DNA from: Mrakia gelida
Lineage: Eukaryota > Basidiomycota > Tremellomycetes > Cystofilobasidiales > Mrakiaceae
Length of the DNA stretch: 64,000 nt
Reading direction: 5' to 3'
NCBI GenBank assembly: GCA_024345305.1
Contig: BRON01000012.1
Span: forward strand, 1,116,001-1,180,000
Shown piece after piece: positions 11,901-23,168 of this stretch. A program made the translations under genes and the position numbers. Position 1 is the stretch's first letter. Every line of letters starts with the position of its first letter. Below the pieces are notes generated by a model, which saw nothing but the letters and a program-made list of their open reading frames with translations, made no database searches and had not been told where the DNA came from.

Positions 11901-12240
11901 GTTGAAGGGGGAGGCGGTTTGGAGGAGGTCGAAGCTGAGGAGGGAGTCGCTCTTGGAGCTGGCATGGGAGTAGGTCGAGCGGCAGGCTTCTTCTCTTGAG
12001 GTCCTCTCTTAGCGTTCTTGTTAGCCTTGGCTCTGAAAGAAGAAAGAATAGCGAGGAAGGAGCAGGGAAGGAGAGGGAGAGGAAGCAGGAAAGGTCAGCT
12101 CGAGCTCAAGGAGAGAAGGAGAGAGGCGAAGAAGAGGTTGAAACGAACCTGTCCTGCCATCGTCCTCCCTTCTGCTTGGGAGCAGATTTGGATCCTCCTC
12201 CACCGGTGGAAGGTGCGATGTTGAGTACGAAATCGTCCAT
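8979..12240 (-). CDS. DBP7: DEAD-box ATP-dependent RNA helicase, Dbp7/DDX31 type
   Basis: Nucleolar DEAD-box helicase expected to act in early 60S ribosome assembly. Three exons (12149-12240, 9566-12032, 8979-9413) give 2,994 bases and 997 residues. The long Ser/Ala/Pro-rich N-terminus ([15 protein letters not shown]) precedes the helicase core. Core motifs are the Q motif near [13 protein letters not shown], Walker [37 protein letters not shown] and [13 protein letters not shown]. An acidic insert ([17 protein letters not shown]) sits between the two RecA lobes. The C-terminal block [13 protein letters not shown] and the basic Gly-rich tail ending GGKRKR are as in Dbp7. The single 2.47-kb exon is unusual here, where most exons are under 300 bases. 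It shares a 205-base divergent promoter with the next gene. Confidence 0.9.
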
Positions 12241-12445
12241 CCGAGAAAAAAGAGAGAAAGGGAAGAAGGAGGAGAGGGGGAAGGGAAGAAGGAAGTCGAG
12301 CTCTCGTCGAAAATGAGCGAGCTCGCCTCCTCAGCCCTACTGTGGCGTCTCGTCCAAGCTCACCCTTCCTTCCTTCCCTTCCTTCGTTTCCTCACTTCCC
12401 ACGCCCACCAACGTTCGCTCGCTCATCAAAAAGAAACCATCCGGA
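12241..12445. promoter_or_regulatory. Short divergent promoter between Dbp7 and the histidine phosphatase
   Basis: Only 205 bases lie between two start codons facing away from each other. The segment is purine-rich from 12241 to 12300 and C/T-rich after 12340. No defined box was recognised. Confidence 0.45.
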
Positions 12446-14958
12446 ATGAGTACTCCCCCGAGAGCTCGATCAACCCACTCGTACACTCACCTCCCAAGAA
12501 CGACCGACGACGAACCAACTCAGCCTCTCTCGACTCCTCCTTCGAGATCAACGACGACTCGCTCGCCCTTCCTCGTCTGGGCTCTCTCCATCTTCTCCAT
12601 CGCCTTCATCATCGCAGCCTTCAGCTTCATATATAGTGAGATGTCGGAGAAATCAAAGGAGAACAAGTACGAGTACTCGGTGAGTGGAAGAAGGATGAGA
12701 GGGAGGGAGGGACGAGATGGGAGCTGACTTCTTTCGTTCTCTTTGCGATGGCTTGGACAGGTCGTGGAGGGCTTCTTTGCTCATGATGATACCAAAGATG
12801 GAAAGGTCGCTAGTGCGGTGAGTCTGTCTTCGTTGTATAAAGACTGAGAGGACGAGGGAAGAGGAGTGAGGACGGAGGGATCGAGCGAGCTCGCTTCTCG
12901 CCGCGAACGTGGTCTCGAGAGGACGAGCCTCTTCCTCCCTCGATGTCTCAGCAAAGTCGAAAGAGACTCTCTCGCATATATATACGAGGACTAGGCGCTC
13001 TTTTGCTCCGCGATTGCTTCGCCTGGCCTTGCTCGACCTCCCCTCAGTTCCCCTTGGCCCTCCCTCGTCCAAACTCTCCCTCCCTGACCTCTCTCTGCCT
13101 CTTCACCACAGGTCCTCCCTCGCCTAGGTCTCCTGGACTCATCTCCCAGTCGCTGGTCCAACTTCAGATCCTCTCTCGCCGGTCAGTCTAGCGCTCTCCG
13201 CCTTCGTCGTTCCATTTCGCTAAGGGGGGTCGAGACGCGTCGAGCTCACGTCCGTTTCGTTCCATATCGTCTTCACCTCACAGATCTCAAGAAATCAGCA
13301 CCCAAAGGAACTTCGTATAAGGTGTTCTACATCCAAAGGCACGGCCAAGGTCAGTCTTCTCTCTTTACCTCGAAGGAAGGGTCGAGAAGAGTCGCGCGCT
13401 GACTTGAACTGCCGGGTTTCGATTTTGATCAGGTTGGCACAACGTCGCTGAGTCTCACTACGGAACTGAGGTGGGCTCGGCTTCCATTCTTAGAATCTCT
13501 GACGCTCTTGCTGATCTCGTCGTCTACGTTGTCCGTCAGGCATGGGACGCGCTCTACTCCAAGCTCTACGTTCGTGTCTCCTCTCCCTCTTCCCTCCTCT
13601 CTTGCTTTCGACTCATCTCCGCCGCTCGCTTCTTCCCCTTTGTTCGTCTATGCAGACCGACGGCAACATGACCTGGGGACCCGATCCTCCTCTCACACCC
13701 CTCGGAATCTCCCAAGCCCTCGAGGTGAACCGCGTCTGGAAGGAGGAACTTTCGCTCGAGAACGGAGCGAAACTGCCGGATGTGATTTGGACGAGTCCTT
13801 TGAGGAGAGCTGCTGAGTGAGTCGCGCGAGCCCGTTCTGTTCGGGAAAGAGTCTGCGAGAGAGGGAGGGGGAGAAGCCCAGACGAGCAGGGAGCCACGAA
13901 CGAACGACCGTAACGCTGACCTCGTCGCGTCTCCTTTCCCTTCCTCTTCCTTTCCCTTTCATCCTCCTCTTTTCATGCAGAACCCTCAACCACACCTACT
14001 TCGACACAGCTCTCTCTGAAGGCCTTCGACCTGTTTTCAAGGAGGTCAGCTCGCTCTCGACTCGACGCGTCCGAAACGAACTAACTCCTCTCCTCGGCCC
14101 GCTTCCCCTTCTTAGAACCTCCGCGAATCCATCGGAACCCACACCTGCGATGCTCGGTCGACTTGTTTGTCCTTCCTTCCCTTCTACCCTCCTCTCTTTC
14201 CTCCTTCTTTCCTCAACCCAACCCAACCCAACCCCTTCCTCTTTCTTCCTCCCCCCCGCCCCTCTTTGACCCCTCCCTCTCACTTACAGCCTACTTCCTC
14301 TCAACAACCTTCTCCCGCCTCGCCAACCCTTCCAACCCCCTCCACTACACCTTCGAGCCCGGCTTTGCCATCAACGACGCGCTTTGGAAACCTGATGTTC
14401 GCGAAACGGCTGAGAGCCAGCAGGGACGGACGAGGGTTGTGCTGGGGGAGGTTTTTGATTCCGTAGAAGGAGATTGTCAGTTCTCGTTCTTTTTTTTGGG
14501 GGGGGGTAAGAGGGGGAGCGGGGAGGGAGGGATGGGAGGGTAGGAAGGAGACGCGAACTCGAACTGACTTTCTTTGTTTGGGGGGGCGAGCTAGATGTGG
14601 GATTGGTAGGACACGGAGGGACGATTGGGTCGTTCTTTGCGGTTGTGGGACATAAGGTGAGCTCCTGTTCCCCCATTCATCCCACACAGTCTATCTGTTC
14701 GAAGGAACGAGAGGAGAGAACGAGAGACGAGACGTGAAGAACTGACGCGTCCATCTTCCCTTGTTCGAACGAACGCACAAATGGAACAGCCTCTCAGTCC
14801 GCCTACTGGAGGTGAGTTTTGGGATATTTCTTTCTTCGAGGGGGGCGATAGTGAGAGCGTTAGCTGACCGTCTTGCTTTCGGTTTGGAATGGATCGACGA
14901 CAAAACGAAACGAACAGCTTTCGTCCCCGTTGTTGTGAAGGGTGTGAGGGTTTGTTGA
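12446..14958 (+). CDS. Membrane-anchored histidine phosphatase (phosphoglycerate mutase-like)
   Basis: Member of the histidine phosphatase superfamily, close in pattern to yeast Pmu1-type phosphomutase-like proteins. Thirteen exons sum to 1,080 bases and 359 residues with every phase consistent. One transmembrane segment near residues 43-65 (VWALSIFSIAFIIAAFSF) follows a Ser/Thr/Pro-rich cytosolic-looking start. The catalytic core shows the phospho-accepting histidine in IQRHGQGWHN, IWTSPLRRAAET, ESIGTHTCDARS and the second histidine in GLVGHGG. Several exons are very small: 13540-13569 (30 bases), 13433-13470 (38) and 14790-14811 (22). The substrate is unknown. An N-terminal membrane anchor is not usual for the soluble yeast relatives, so the protein is probably on an internal membrane (inference). 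Confidence 0.85.
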
Positions 14959-15244
14959 TCGCTTGGAGGAGTATCACCGATGAGTTTTGACGTGACTGTG
15001 CTCTAAAAAAAGACCTCTGGGTCTCAGACGGAGAAGCGAGGAGCTGGGAGAACTCGTTGAGATTCAGACTGACCGCGCGATTCAGACACGACGACGATCG
15101 TTTTCCTTCGCTTTCGCGTCGTTCTCCCACCAGACCACCACATGCCTCGTGCTCCTGTGAGTGGATCTTCGCTCATCCCTCCTCTCGTAGCTGTCTGCCT
15201 GCTGATGAGCTGCCTCCCACCACTCTTTCCAGCGGCCCCCAAAG

Positions 15245-16799
15245 ATGTCTTCGTCGTTTTCTCCCTCCTCGCTCCCTCCGCTCCCTCACTGGGACATCCC
15301 TCCCCCTCCCCCAATCACCCCACCCACCAATCCCTTCTCCTCCTCCCCTCCCTCCTACTCCAGCACAGGCGAAACCTACTCCAACTTCTTCCCCCTCTAC
15401 CCCGAAGCAGACCTCGTCGTCCAAACCTCCGACAACCTCCTCTTCGCCACTCGATCCCTCTTCCTCCGAGCCGCCTCCTCCTCCTTCGACAACGTCCTCT
15501 CCCTCCCCATCCCACCCAACCACGAGACGCGAGATGGTCTCGTCCTCCTCAAGATCGACGAACAAGCAGAGGTCTTCAAGGTCTTCCTCCTCTTTGCTCA
15601 CCGAGATGGAATCAACGACCGCGTCGGGGCCGTACCCAAACCTTCTCAACCCTCCTGGCCAACCCTCCTCCTCTTGTCCACCTTCCTCCAAAAACACGAC
15701 TCCCCCATCCTCACCAGAACTATCCTAACGGAGTATCTCCTACCCGTCCTCGAGCCAACCAACGTCGTCGTCAGGCAGCAACCCGTCGTGGTCTTCGCCG
15801 TCGCGTCGATTCATGGACTCGAGGAGATCTGCAAGCAGGCGCTTAGAGTGTGCGGAGAGATTACGGTGCAGGAGCTAGAGGTGGTGGTGGATGATGGGGT
15901 AGTGAAGGAGGAGGAGGAGAAGGTCGGTGGTGGTGGTGGGGAGCAGCAGGGTGTGACGAGGAGGACGACGACGAAGAGGTACGCGAGGGCTGGGTGTATC
16001 GGGGACGTTCCGACAGAAATCCTCGCGAAGATGCCGCTGAAGGATGTTGTGCGGTACGCGATGCTGCATGCGAGGGTGATGGCTGTACCGGAGTATACTT
16101 GGAGCATGGCTGGGGATGATTTCAAGGTTCGTTCCTTCCTCCTCTTCGTTCTTTCGACTCGCGCGAACGACGAGCTGACTCGATTCTTCTCTCTTCTCTC
16201 CCTTGCCAGCTTTGAGCACCTCGTTCGTACCTCTGCCTCTCTCATTTCCTCACCTCGATCGACATTGACGTGTCTTCTGTCGCGTTTCGTTTCTCCACGG
16301 CAGGTTGGGACTCTGGAGATGGGGAGATTAGGCGGTCGAGGAGGGGACGAGGGTCGAAGGTCGACGACGCGTTCGCCCGAGGTGAGTTCAGCTCATTCCT
16401 CGCTTTTCTTCTCCCCTCTTCCCATCGCAGCAGCTGACCAACTACTTCTCCCTCAGATCAGACTTCCCAACTCGCTCGATACCACTCATGGAGCTCGCTC
16501 GGATAAACAACGCGTCGAGTCGGGTGAGTCTGATCTTCTGCTTCGTTTCCCTCGAGACTCGATCACATCACTTATCCTCCCTCCTGTTCCCTTCTCCTCT
16601 TTCTCAGATATTTCTCTGGCGGTTCCTCAGCGTACAACGTGAGTCCGCTTTCAAACTCTTCGTCGACCCTTTCCCTCGACGCATCCCCGTTCGCTGACTT
16701 TCACTTCCCTTCGCTTCCTCTCAGCCCACGGAAGCAAGTCCGCACTTGCAACTTCATCTTCTTTGCCAAGATCACCAGCTATGAGATGATCACTGTCGG
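15245..16799 (+). CDS. BTB/POZ-domain protein (3' exons uncertain)
   Basis: The first exon, 15245 to about 16126, encodes a Pro/Ser-rich start and a BTB/POZ-like fold at about residues 50-150 (FFPLYPEADLVVQTSDN, LFATRSLFLRAASSSFDNVL). An alpha-helical region follows (AVASIHGLEEICKQALRV, ending YTWSMAGDDFK). BTB proteins often serve as adaptors for cullin ubiquitin ligases, but no partner can be named here. Downstream exons are ambiguous. One phase-consistent path uses 16304-16381 and two or three later exons and ends at 16797-16799. Another frame over 16304-16381 (reading WDSGDGEIRRS) would end earlier. The N-terminal half is well supported and the C-terminal half is not. Confidence 0.55.
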
Positions 16800-17229
16800 A
16801 TCTAGTCACGTCTCGTTGAAAGAAGCCTCGCCCATCCCGCTCGTACGGCCTTCTCCCTCTTCGGAGCTTCCTTCCTCCCTCCGTCCACTCCATAAGGACC
16901 GTAGCTACACCAGAAATGTAAGACACTCTCAGACTGGCCTGCAAGACAGCCGTTGGGAAGTTTGAAGTGGGCAAGGAGGGAGGGACGCGTCGAGTCGCGT
17001 CGGCGCCCGCGCTTCAGCCTTCTCGTCAGGTTTTCATCACCCTTGAGAGGAACTCAGGAAGACATCCTTATCGCATCATGCCACTGACCTTTGTTCCCTG
17101 TCTTTCACAAATTTTCCGTTAAATGAGCGTTCAAACAAGCGCGTAGTCCTAGGGCGGAGGTGATCGCCTCGAGCTGTCCTCCCTTCCCTTCCTCAAACCA
17201 CCTCTTCCCCCCTCTTTTCCTCGTAGACG
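16800..17229. other. Intergenic: BTB gene 3' end and RAD16 promoter
   Basis: These 430 bases lie before the RAD16 ATG. A C/T-rich run (17175-17225) ends in tcgtag just before acgATG, so a 5' UTR intron is possible. One GACGCGTC palindrome lies at 16984-16991. No gene is seen. Confidence 0.4.
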
Positions 17230-20200
17230 ATGCCTCCTAGAAAGAAGAGCGGATCGACTGGATCGTCCTCGACCTCAACCTCAAGAGCTCAGAGTGAGTG
17301 CTCATCTCTTCCCTCTTCGCCTGTAGCAGCAAAGGAAGAGAAGAGGAAGGTCGAAGCTGACTTTCGCCACCTCCGCACTTCTCCCTTCCCTCCTTTCTCT
17401 TTGCTGCTACAGGTCTTCGAACCTCTCCTGGACTCAAATCGGGAGTTCAGACTCCTGCTACTACCATTGGCGACGACGACGATAGCGACGTTGAGCTCAT
17501 CAGTCACACTAAAAGTCCCCCCAAGAAGAAGGGAGGGAAGGCAGGAGGAGGAGCCGGTAGTCGAGCTCCGCCTGCTTCGAAGAAGGTCGTTGCTGGGACG
17601 AAGAGGAAGACTCGTCCGTTTTGTTTCTCGATTGCTATATCATCTCTGGAAGCAGGAGAGAGGACAGAAGCTGATTGATCTCGTTCCTCTGGTCCTGTTC
17701 TCAGTCGACGACGTGGACTCGGACGACCTCGATGGAAGCGCCGACGAGGGAGGACGAGACGAGCTCAACGACGACGACGACGATAAAGATCTTCCCAGTG
17801 GATCAGTCACTCCTTCGCTTCCTCTCAAGAGACGAGAGATCTCTCCCGAGCACGCCGTCGTCACCAAGAAGGCTCCTTCAGCATCGAAGGGCAAGGGGAA
17901 GGCAGTCCGAAAGGTCAGCTCCGACGTTCCTTCTCTCTACCTTCTCGTCACTTTCTTCGTCGTTTTTCGATCGGCAGTTGAGTTTGGACCTGACAATACA
18001 CCTCCTTGTTTCGTCTCAGCCCATCAACATCTCCGAGAAGACTGGAAGGAAGATTAAGGGACTCCCCAAGGGCGAGATCGAGGACGAGGATCAAGACGAG
18101 CTTCTCCCTTCCGACGACGAGGGATCTCTCACCTACGGAGATGGCTATCAAGACGATGGAAGCGAGAACGATTCATACGACGAGGAAGAGGATGAGCCTG
18201 TGAGTCTTTGTGGTCCTCTCATACGCTTCCTTCTTCGTCTTTGCCTCCTCGACCTCGGGGACGCGCGCGTCGAGGTCAGTTCCCACTCGACGCTAAACAC
18301 CTCGCTCCTCCTTCTTCTCGGCTAATCACAAAACAGCTCTCGAAGGGGAAGGGAAAGGCTAGAGCCAAGGCTTCATCCAAGAAAAAGTCGGCCATGAGGA
18401 TCCAGGATTCCGACGACGAGGAGCCGTACATCGCTGAGGATTCGGACGAGGAGGAGAGGATGCTTCAGACTGCTATCGAGGTTCGTTTAGTCCTCCCTGG
18501 CCTTCTTCGAGCACAGAAAAGCATACCGAGCTGACTTGAGAGTCCTTCTCCCCACTCTCAGAGATCCAAAGGTACCGCTTCGTCCTCCGTCCCTCTCACG
18601 GAGCAAGAGCAACGTCGAGCCGCCATGGCAGCAGCTGCTGATCGACGACTCGCTGCTCAAGCCTCAGGATCAAACCCAGGATACCTCGTCGACGACTCTG
18701 AGGTCAACTCTCCCTCCAAAACCAAGTCCAAGTCCACCTCGACGTCGAAGTCGAAACCCAAACCCAAAGCCTCGTCGTCCAAATCGAAGCCCAAGTCCAA
18801 GGCTCAGCATCGAGATCCCGACGACTCAGACGGATCCAACTTCGTCATCCCAGCTACGCCCTCGTCGAACGGTTCTCAGGAGGACTCGGATGCGGACATC
18901 ATCGACGACGAGGAGCACGACGCCGACGAGCTCAGGAAGCTTCAACGCGAGCACAACGCTCTCTCGGAGAAGGCCAGGAAGTTCATGACGATCGAGATCA
19001 AGAAGAGGCTTGGGAAGTTGACGACGATGATCAACAACATCGAGCAGAAGACGGTGAAGGACAAGCAGGCGCTCTTGAAGAAGCAGATCGCGAAGAGGGA
19101 AGGGAAGGCGAGAAAGTTGACTCAGGGAGAGAAGAACAAGATGTGAGTCGCTCTCCGCTCTTTTTCGTCGTTTTTGGGCTCAGTTTTGACGAGGACTCAT
19201 CTGACGGGCGGCTTTCTTCCTTCGCCTCGAAACAGCGCTTTGGAGGAGTATCATCCTGGTTAGTCGCGTCGCGTTTCGTCTTCCTCTCCTCGTCGCTCTC
19301 TCCTTTCCTGACTCGTCGCTTTCTTCCCTCATCAGAACTTCGAACTCTCTGGGGAGACCTCGAAGCCGGTTCGTTCGATCCTCGCTCATCTCCTGTTCGA
19401 GACGCGACTGACCTCCTCGTCTTCATCTTCGTTTCCTCTCATCAGAAATCCCTATCATCGTTCCTCATCAGAGTGCTCCTCCTCCTGGACTCAAGCTGCA
19501 ACTCCTCCCCTTCCAGAAGGAGTCTCTCGATTGGATGAAGAAGCAGGAGCTTGGAGTTTGGAAGGGAGGGATGCTGGCTGGTGAGTGCCTTTTCCCCCTC
19601 CTCCCTCGTCTTCGTTCGCTCGCTGATCTCGAATCCCCTTTTCGGTCTTCAGACGAGATGGGAATGTGAGTTCTCGAACTCTTCTCGCGCATTCCTTGAT
19701 TCCTCGCGCATGATCTGACCCATCTCATCGCCGTTCCTTTCGAATCTGCAGGGGAAAGGTTCGTTCGACCTCGCTCTTCCTTCGCCCTCTCTCCGCCCCA
19801 GGCTGACTCGTCTCTCGCTCTCCTCAGACCATCCAAACCATCGCTCTCTTCCTCTCGGATACCACTGTTCACGGCACGGCGGAAAGGAATCCCAGCTTGG
19901 TCGTCGCGCCCGTCGTCGCTCTTCGACAGTGGAAGAACGAGATCGAAGCCCACTCGGAAGTGAGTCGCGAGTTGGTACGATTCGAACCTCGACCTGAGCT
20001 GATCGTTCCTATCTCCCTTCGTCTCGCAGGGTCTCAAAGTCATGATCTGGCACGGAACCGACAAGAACAAGTACGATCTCAAGGACCTTTCGAAGTTCCA
20101 TATCATCCTCACGAGGTGAGTTCTACCTTCACTCGACCGAGATCTCGTCGCGTCGCTGACACGTCTGCTTCCCTTCTCGTCCAGCTACGGAACTCTCTCG

Positions 20201-23168
20201 TCGGCGTACGTCAAGCAGACCAAGGGATTCCAGAGGAAGGATCAGATCTTGAAGCAAGACAGTCTCATGCATTCGTTCGAATGGCATCGAGTTGTCGTGA
20301 GTTTCTCGTCGTCTCTCGAGCGAATTGTCGATCTCGTTTCTGACTCTTACTTCCCTTCTCCAGCTTGACGAGGCTCACAACATCAAGGTATGTGTTCTCT
20401 TCTCGACCGAGCCTATTTGGGCGTGTGCTCAACATCGTCTTTCTTCCCTCAGGATCGACAAACTGCCGTCGCGAAAGCCTGTTTCGCTCTCCAGTCAGTA
20501 TTTTCCCTTCGACCGCGTCTCTCTCGACTTCTCTTCGCTTACCCACTCGCGCTTATTTCGAATCCTCAGGTCCAGGTCAAAGTGGTAAGTCTCCCAGTCT
20601 CGTCATCCGCCTTGATCATGTTCACCGTCTCCTTCGCTCGTTTCGCAGGTGTCTCTCTGGAACGCCTCTTCAGGTCAGTCGTTCGCACCTCCCTTCTCCT
20701 CTTTCTCTCGCTCCGTGACTGACTCACTCTTCTTCGCAAACTCGCAGAACCGAGTGGGAGAGCTCTACTCCCTGGTACGATTCATCGGAGGAGATCGTGA
20801 GTCGCGTCGCCCTCCCTCTTCGTTTGAACCCTTCGCTGACGACTCGCCCTCTCCTTATAGCCTACTCCTACTACTTCTGCAAACACTGTCCCTGCAAGTC
20901 TCTCCACTGGTCGTTCAAGGATCACAGGCACTGCGACGAGTGCGGCCACGGTCAGATGCAGCACGTCTGTCTTTGGAACGTGAGTCGAACGCTTTCCCTG
21001 CCTTCTTCTCTCGCTCGCTCGCTCGACGTCTCTGAGTCAATTCTTCGTCTTCTTCACTTTCAGAACGAGATCCTCAACCCGATTCAGAAGTACGGAACTG
21101 TCAACGGAGAGGGAAAGTACGCCTGGAAGAAGATGAAGCTTCTCTTGGACAGGATGATGCTCAGAAGAACGAAGGTGAGTAGCTCGTCTCTCGTCCCCGT
21201 TTTCGTTCGACGTGGACTCACTCGTCTTGCTCTTCATCTATCTCGCCCAGCTCGAACGAGCCGACGACCTTGGACTTCCTCCTCGAACGCTGGTCGTTCG
21301 ACGAGACTACTTCTCTGCCGAAGAGAAGGAACTCTACCTCTCCCTCTTCACGGACGCCAAGCGAACCTTCTCGAACTACCTCGACGCCGGAACCCTTCTC
21401 AACAACTGTGAGCCACCGTCCTCCTCAACGAGCGAAGCTTCGAACCTCGACTAAACTCGTTCCCCTCGCTCGTTCTTCCAGACTCGAACATCTTCACCCT
21501 CATCACTCGAATGCGACAACTCGCTTGCCATCCTCATCTTCTCACGAGATCCAAGACCGCGAACCTCATGCCCGACATCCAGGATCGTGAGTCCTTCGAT
21601 TCGACCTCGCCTCGATCTCGACGACGACTGACCTCTCTCTCGTTTCGCTTCTCTCAGTTCCCGTCTGCCGTCTCTGTAATGAGTTTGGAGAGGACATCAT
21701 CATCTCCAAGTGTCATCATGCTTTCGACCGAGAGTGCATCTCCACTTACCTCCAGGGATACGGGAGCGTGAAGGTCAGTTTCGTCTCTCGTTCGAAACGC
21801 GTCTTCGATGTCCGCTCGCTGACTCGTTCCCTCCTCTTTCTTCCCTCCCCAGGCTCCTTGCCCCGTCTGTAGCGCTTCCATCAGTATCGATCTCGAAGCC
21901 GAAGCCGTCGACCAGGACGAGGAGAAGCTCAAGAAGGCGAAGCAGGGGATGCTCGGACGATTGGACCTCTCGGTGAGCTTCACACTCCCACACTCGTCGC
22001 CTTCGCTCGAACGTTCCACTCACCTCTCTCTTTTCGTATATCACCGTCTCGCCGTCTCGTTGCAGAACTTCCGATCGTCCACCAAGGTCGAGGCTCTCGT
22101 CGAGGAACTCTCCAAGCTTCGCTCCAAGGACGTCACGACGAAGTCACTCGTCTTCTCCCAGTTCGTCTCCTTCTTGGACATCATCGCCTTCCGACTTCAA
22201 CGAGCTGGATTTAAGGTCTGCCGACTCGAGGGAGGAATGACTGTTGAAGGTTCGTTGTCATCTTGTTTCGTCTCCTCGCGTCGCAGTCGCTCGCTGACTC
22301 TCCTTCTCCTCGTCTTCAGCTCGACAAGCCACGATCGAACGCTTCATGAACTCTGCGGACGTGACCGTCTTCTTGATCTCCCTCAAAGCTGGAGGTGTGG
22401 CTCTCAACCTGACCGAGGCGAGCAGGGTCTTCTTGATGGATAGTTGGTGGAATCCTGCAGTCGTGAGTCCTTCGTTCGTTGGGCCTCCCCCCATCTTCGA
22501 CGCGTCGTTCTGACTTCGACCCTCCGCCTTTCGTTCTCTTTCATCAGGAGTACCGTACGTCCTCCCGTCTTTGACTGAGCCCTCTCTCCTTCGGGCTGTC
22601 GACGACTGACCTTCTTCATCGTTTTGTTTGGGGTCTCGCAGAGGCGATGGACGTGAGTTAACTGTTCGAGCCTTCGAGCCCCGCCAAACGTTGAGAACTC
22701 GAAGCTGACCGCCTTTTCTTCTCCATCTTCTCCAGCGAATTCATCGACTCGGACAACGTCGACCTGTCGTCTGCACTAAGCTCTGCATCGAGGACTCGAT
22801 CGAATCCAAGATCATCCAGCTTCGTGAGTTTTGTTTGACTCCTCCGCCGCGTCCGACGCGTCTCTCTTCTCGACGCTGACTCGCCTCGACCTTCGCTTTG
22901 TGATCTACAGAGGAGAAGAAGCTCGCCATGGTACGTCTCGTCTTCGCCTCGCTCTTCAGTCTGACGCAAACGACTAGCTGACCTCCTCTTCTTCGTTGAA
23001 CCTCAGACGTCTTCGACGCTCGACTCGGACTCGTCGTCGATGGGAAAGCTGTACGTCGGCTCTCCGCACTTCTCTTTCACCTTCTATCCCCCTGAGTTCG
23101 ATCGCTTACCCCGTCCCTCCACGTTTCACAGCACTCAAGAGGATCTTTCGTTCCTCTTCCGACTCTAA
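17230..23168 (+). CDS. RAD16: Rad16-type SNF2 ATPase with embedded RING finger (global genome nucleotide excision repair)
   Basis: Nuclear SNF2-family ATPase/E3 ligase subunit that recognises UV lesions in non-transcribed DNA. About 33 exons give roughly 1,110 residues. The N-terminus is long, acidic and Lys-rich ([26 protein letters not shown]), longer than in budding yeast. ATPase motifs are DEMGMGKTIQT (Walker A), [25 protein letters not shown] and [12 protein letters not shown] Cys/His-rich insert ([22 protein letters not shown]) and a C3HC4 RING ([23 protein letters not shown]) lie between the helicase lobes, the order seen in Rad16. The C-terminus [11 protein letters not shown] closely matches the family. 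Walker A and motif VI are assembled from microexons. The start is the first ATG after a C/T-rich leader. Confidence 0.93.
19653..19665 (+). other. RAD16: 13-base exon in RAD16 (first half of Walker A)
   Basis: ACGAGATGGGAAT lies between cttcag and gtgagt. It encodes Asp-Glu-Met-Gly and two bases of the next Met codon. Its length and phase fit DEMGM in the ATP-binding loop. Confidence 0.85.
19752..19758 (+). other. RAD16: 7-base microexon carrying the Walker A Gly-Lys of RAD16
   Basis: GGGAAAG lies between ctgcag and gttcgt. It completes the Met codon and encodes Gly-Lys. The next exon, from 19828, starts with ACC for the Thr of GKT. Skipping it would shift the frame and remove the catalytic lysine. 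Confidence 0.87.
22548..22554 (+). other. RAD16: 7-base microexon before helicase motif VI of RAD16
   Basis: GAGTACC lies between catcag and gtacgt. It encodes Glu-Tyr and the first base of Gln in NPAVEYQAMDRIHRLGQ. Confidence 0.82.
22642..22652 (+). other. RAD16: 11-base microexon in helicase motif VI of RAD16
   Basis: AGGCGATGGAC lies between ctcgcag and gtgagt. It completes Gln and encodes Ala-Met-Asp of the conserved QAMDRIHR. It follows the 7-base exon after an 87-base intron. Confidence 0.85.

Noticed and set aside
12960..12985. TATA box (catatatatacg) as a promoter
   Set aside because: It lies inside an intron of the phosphatase gene, with coding exons on both sides.
14956..15060. 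C/D-box-like RNA (gatgag ... ctga) after the phosphatase stop
   Set aside because: The boxes are imperfect and lack a terminal stem; it is most likely 3' UTR.
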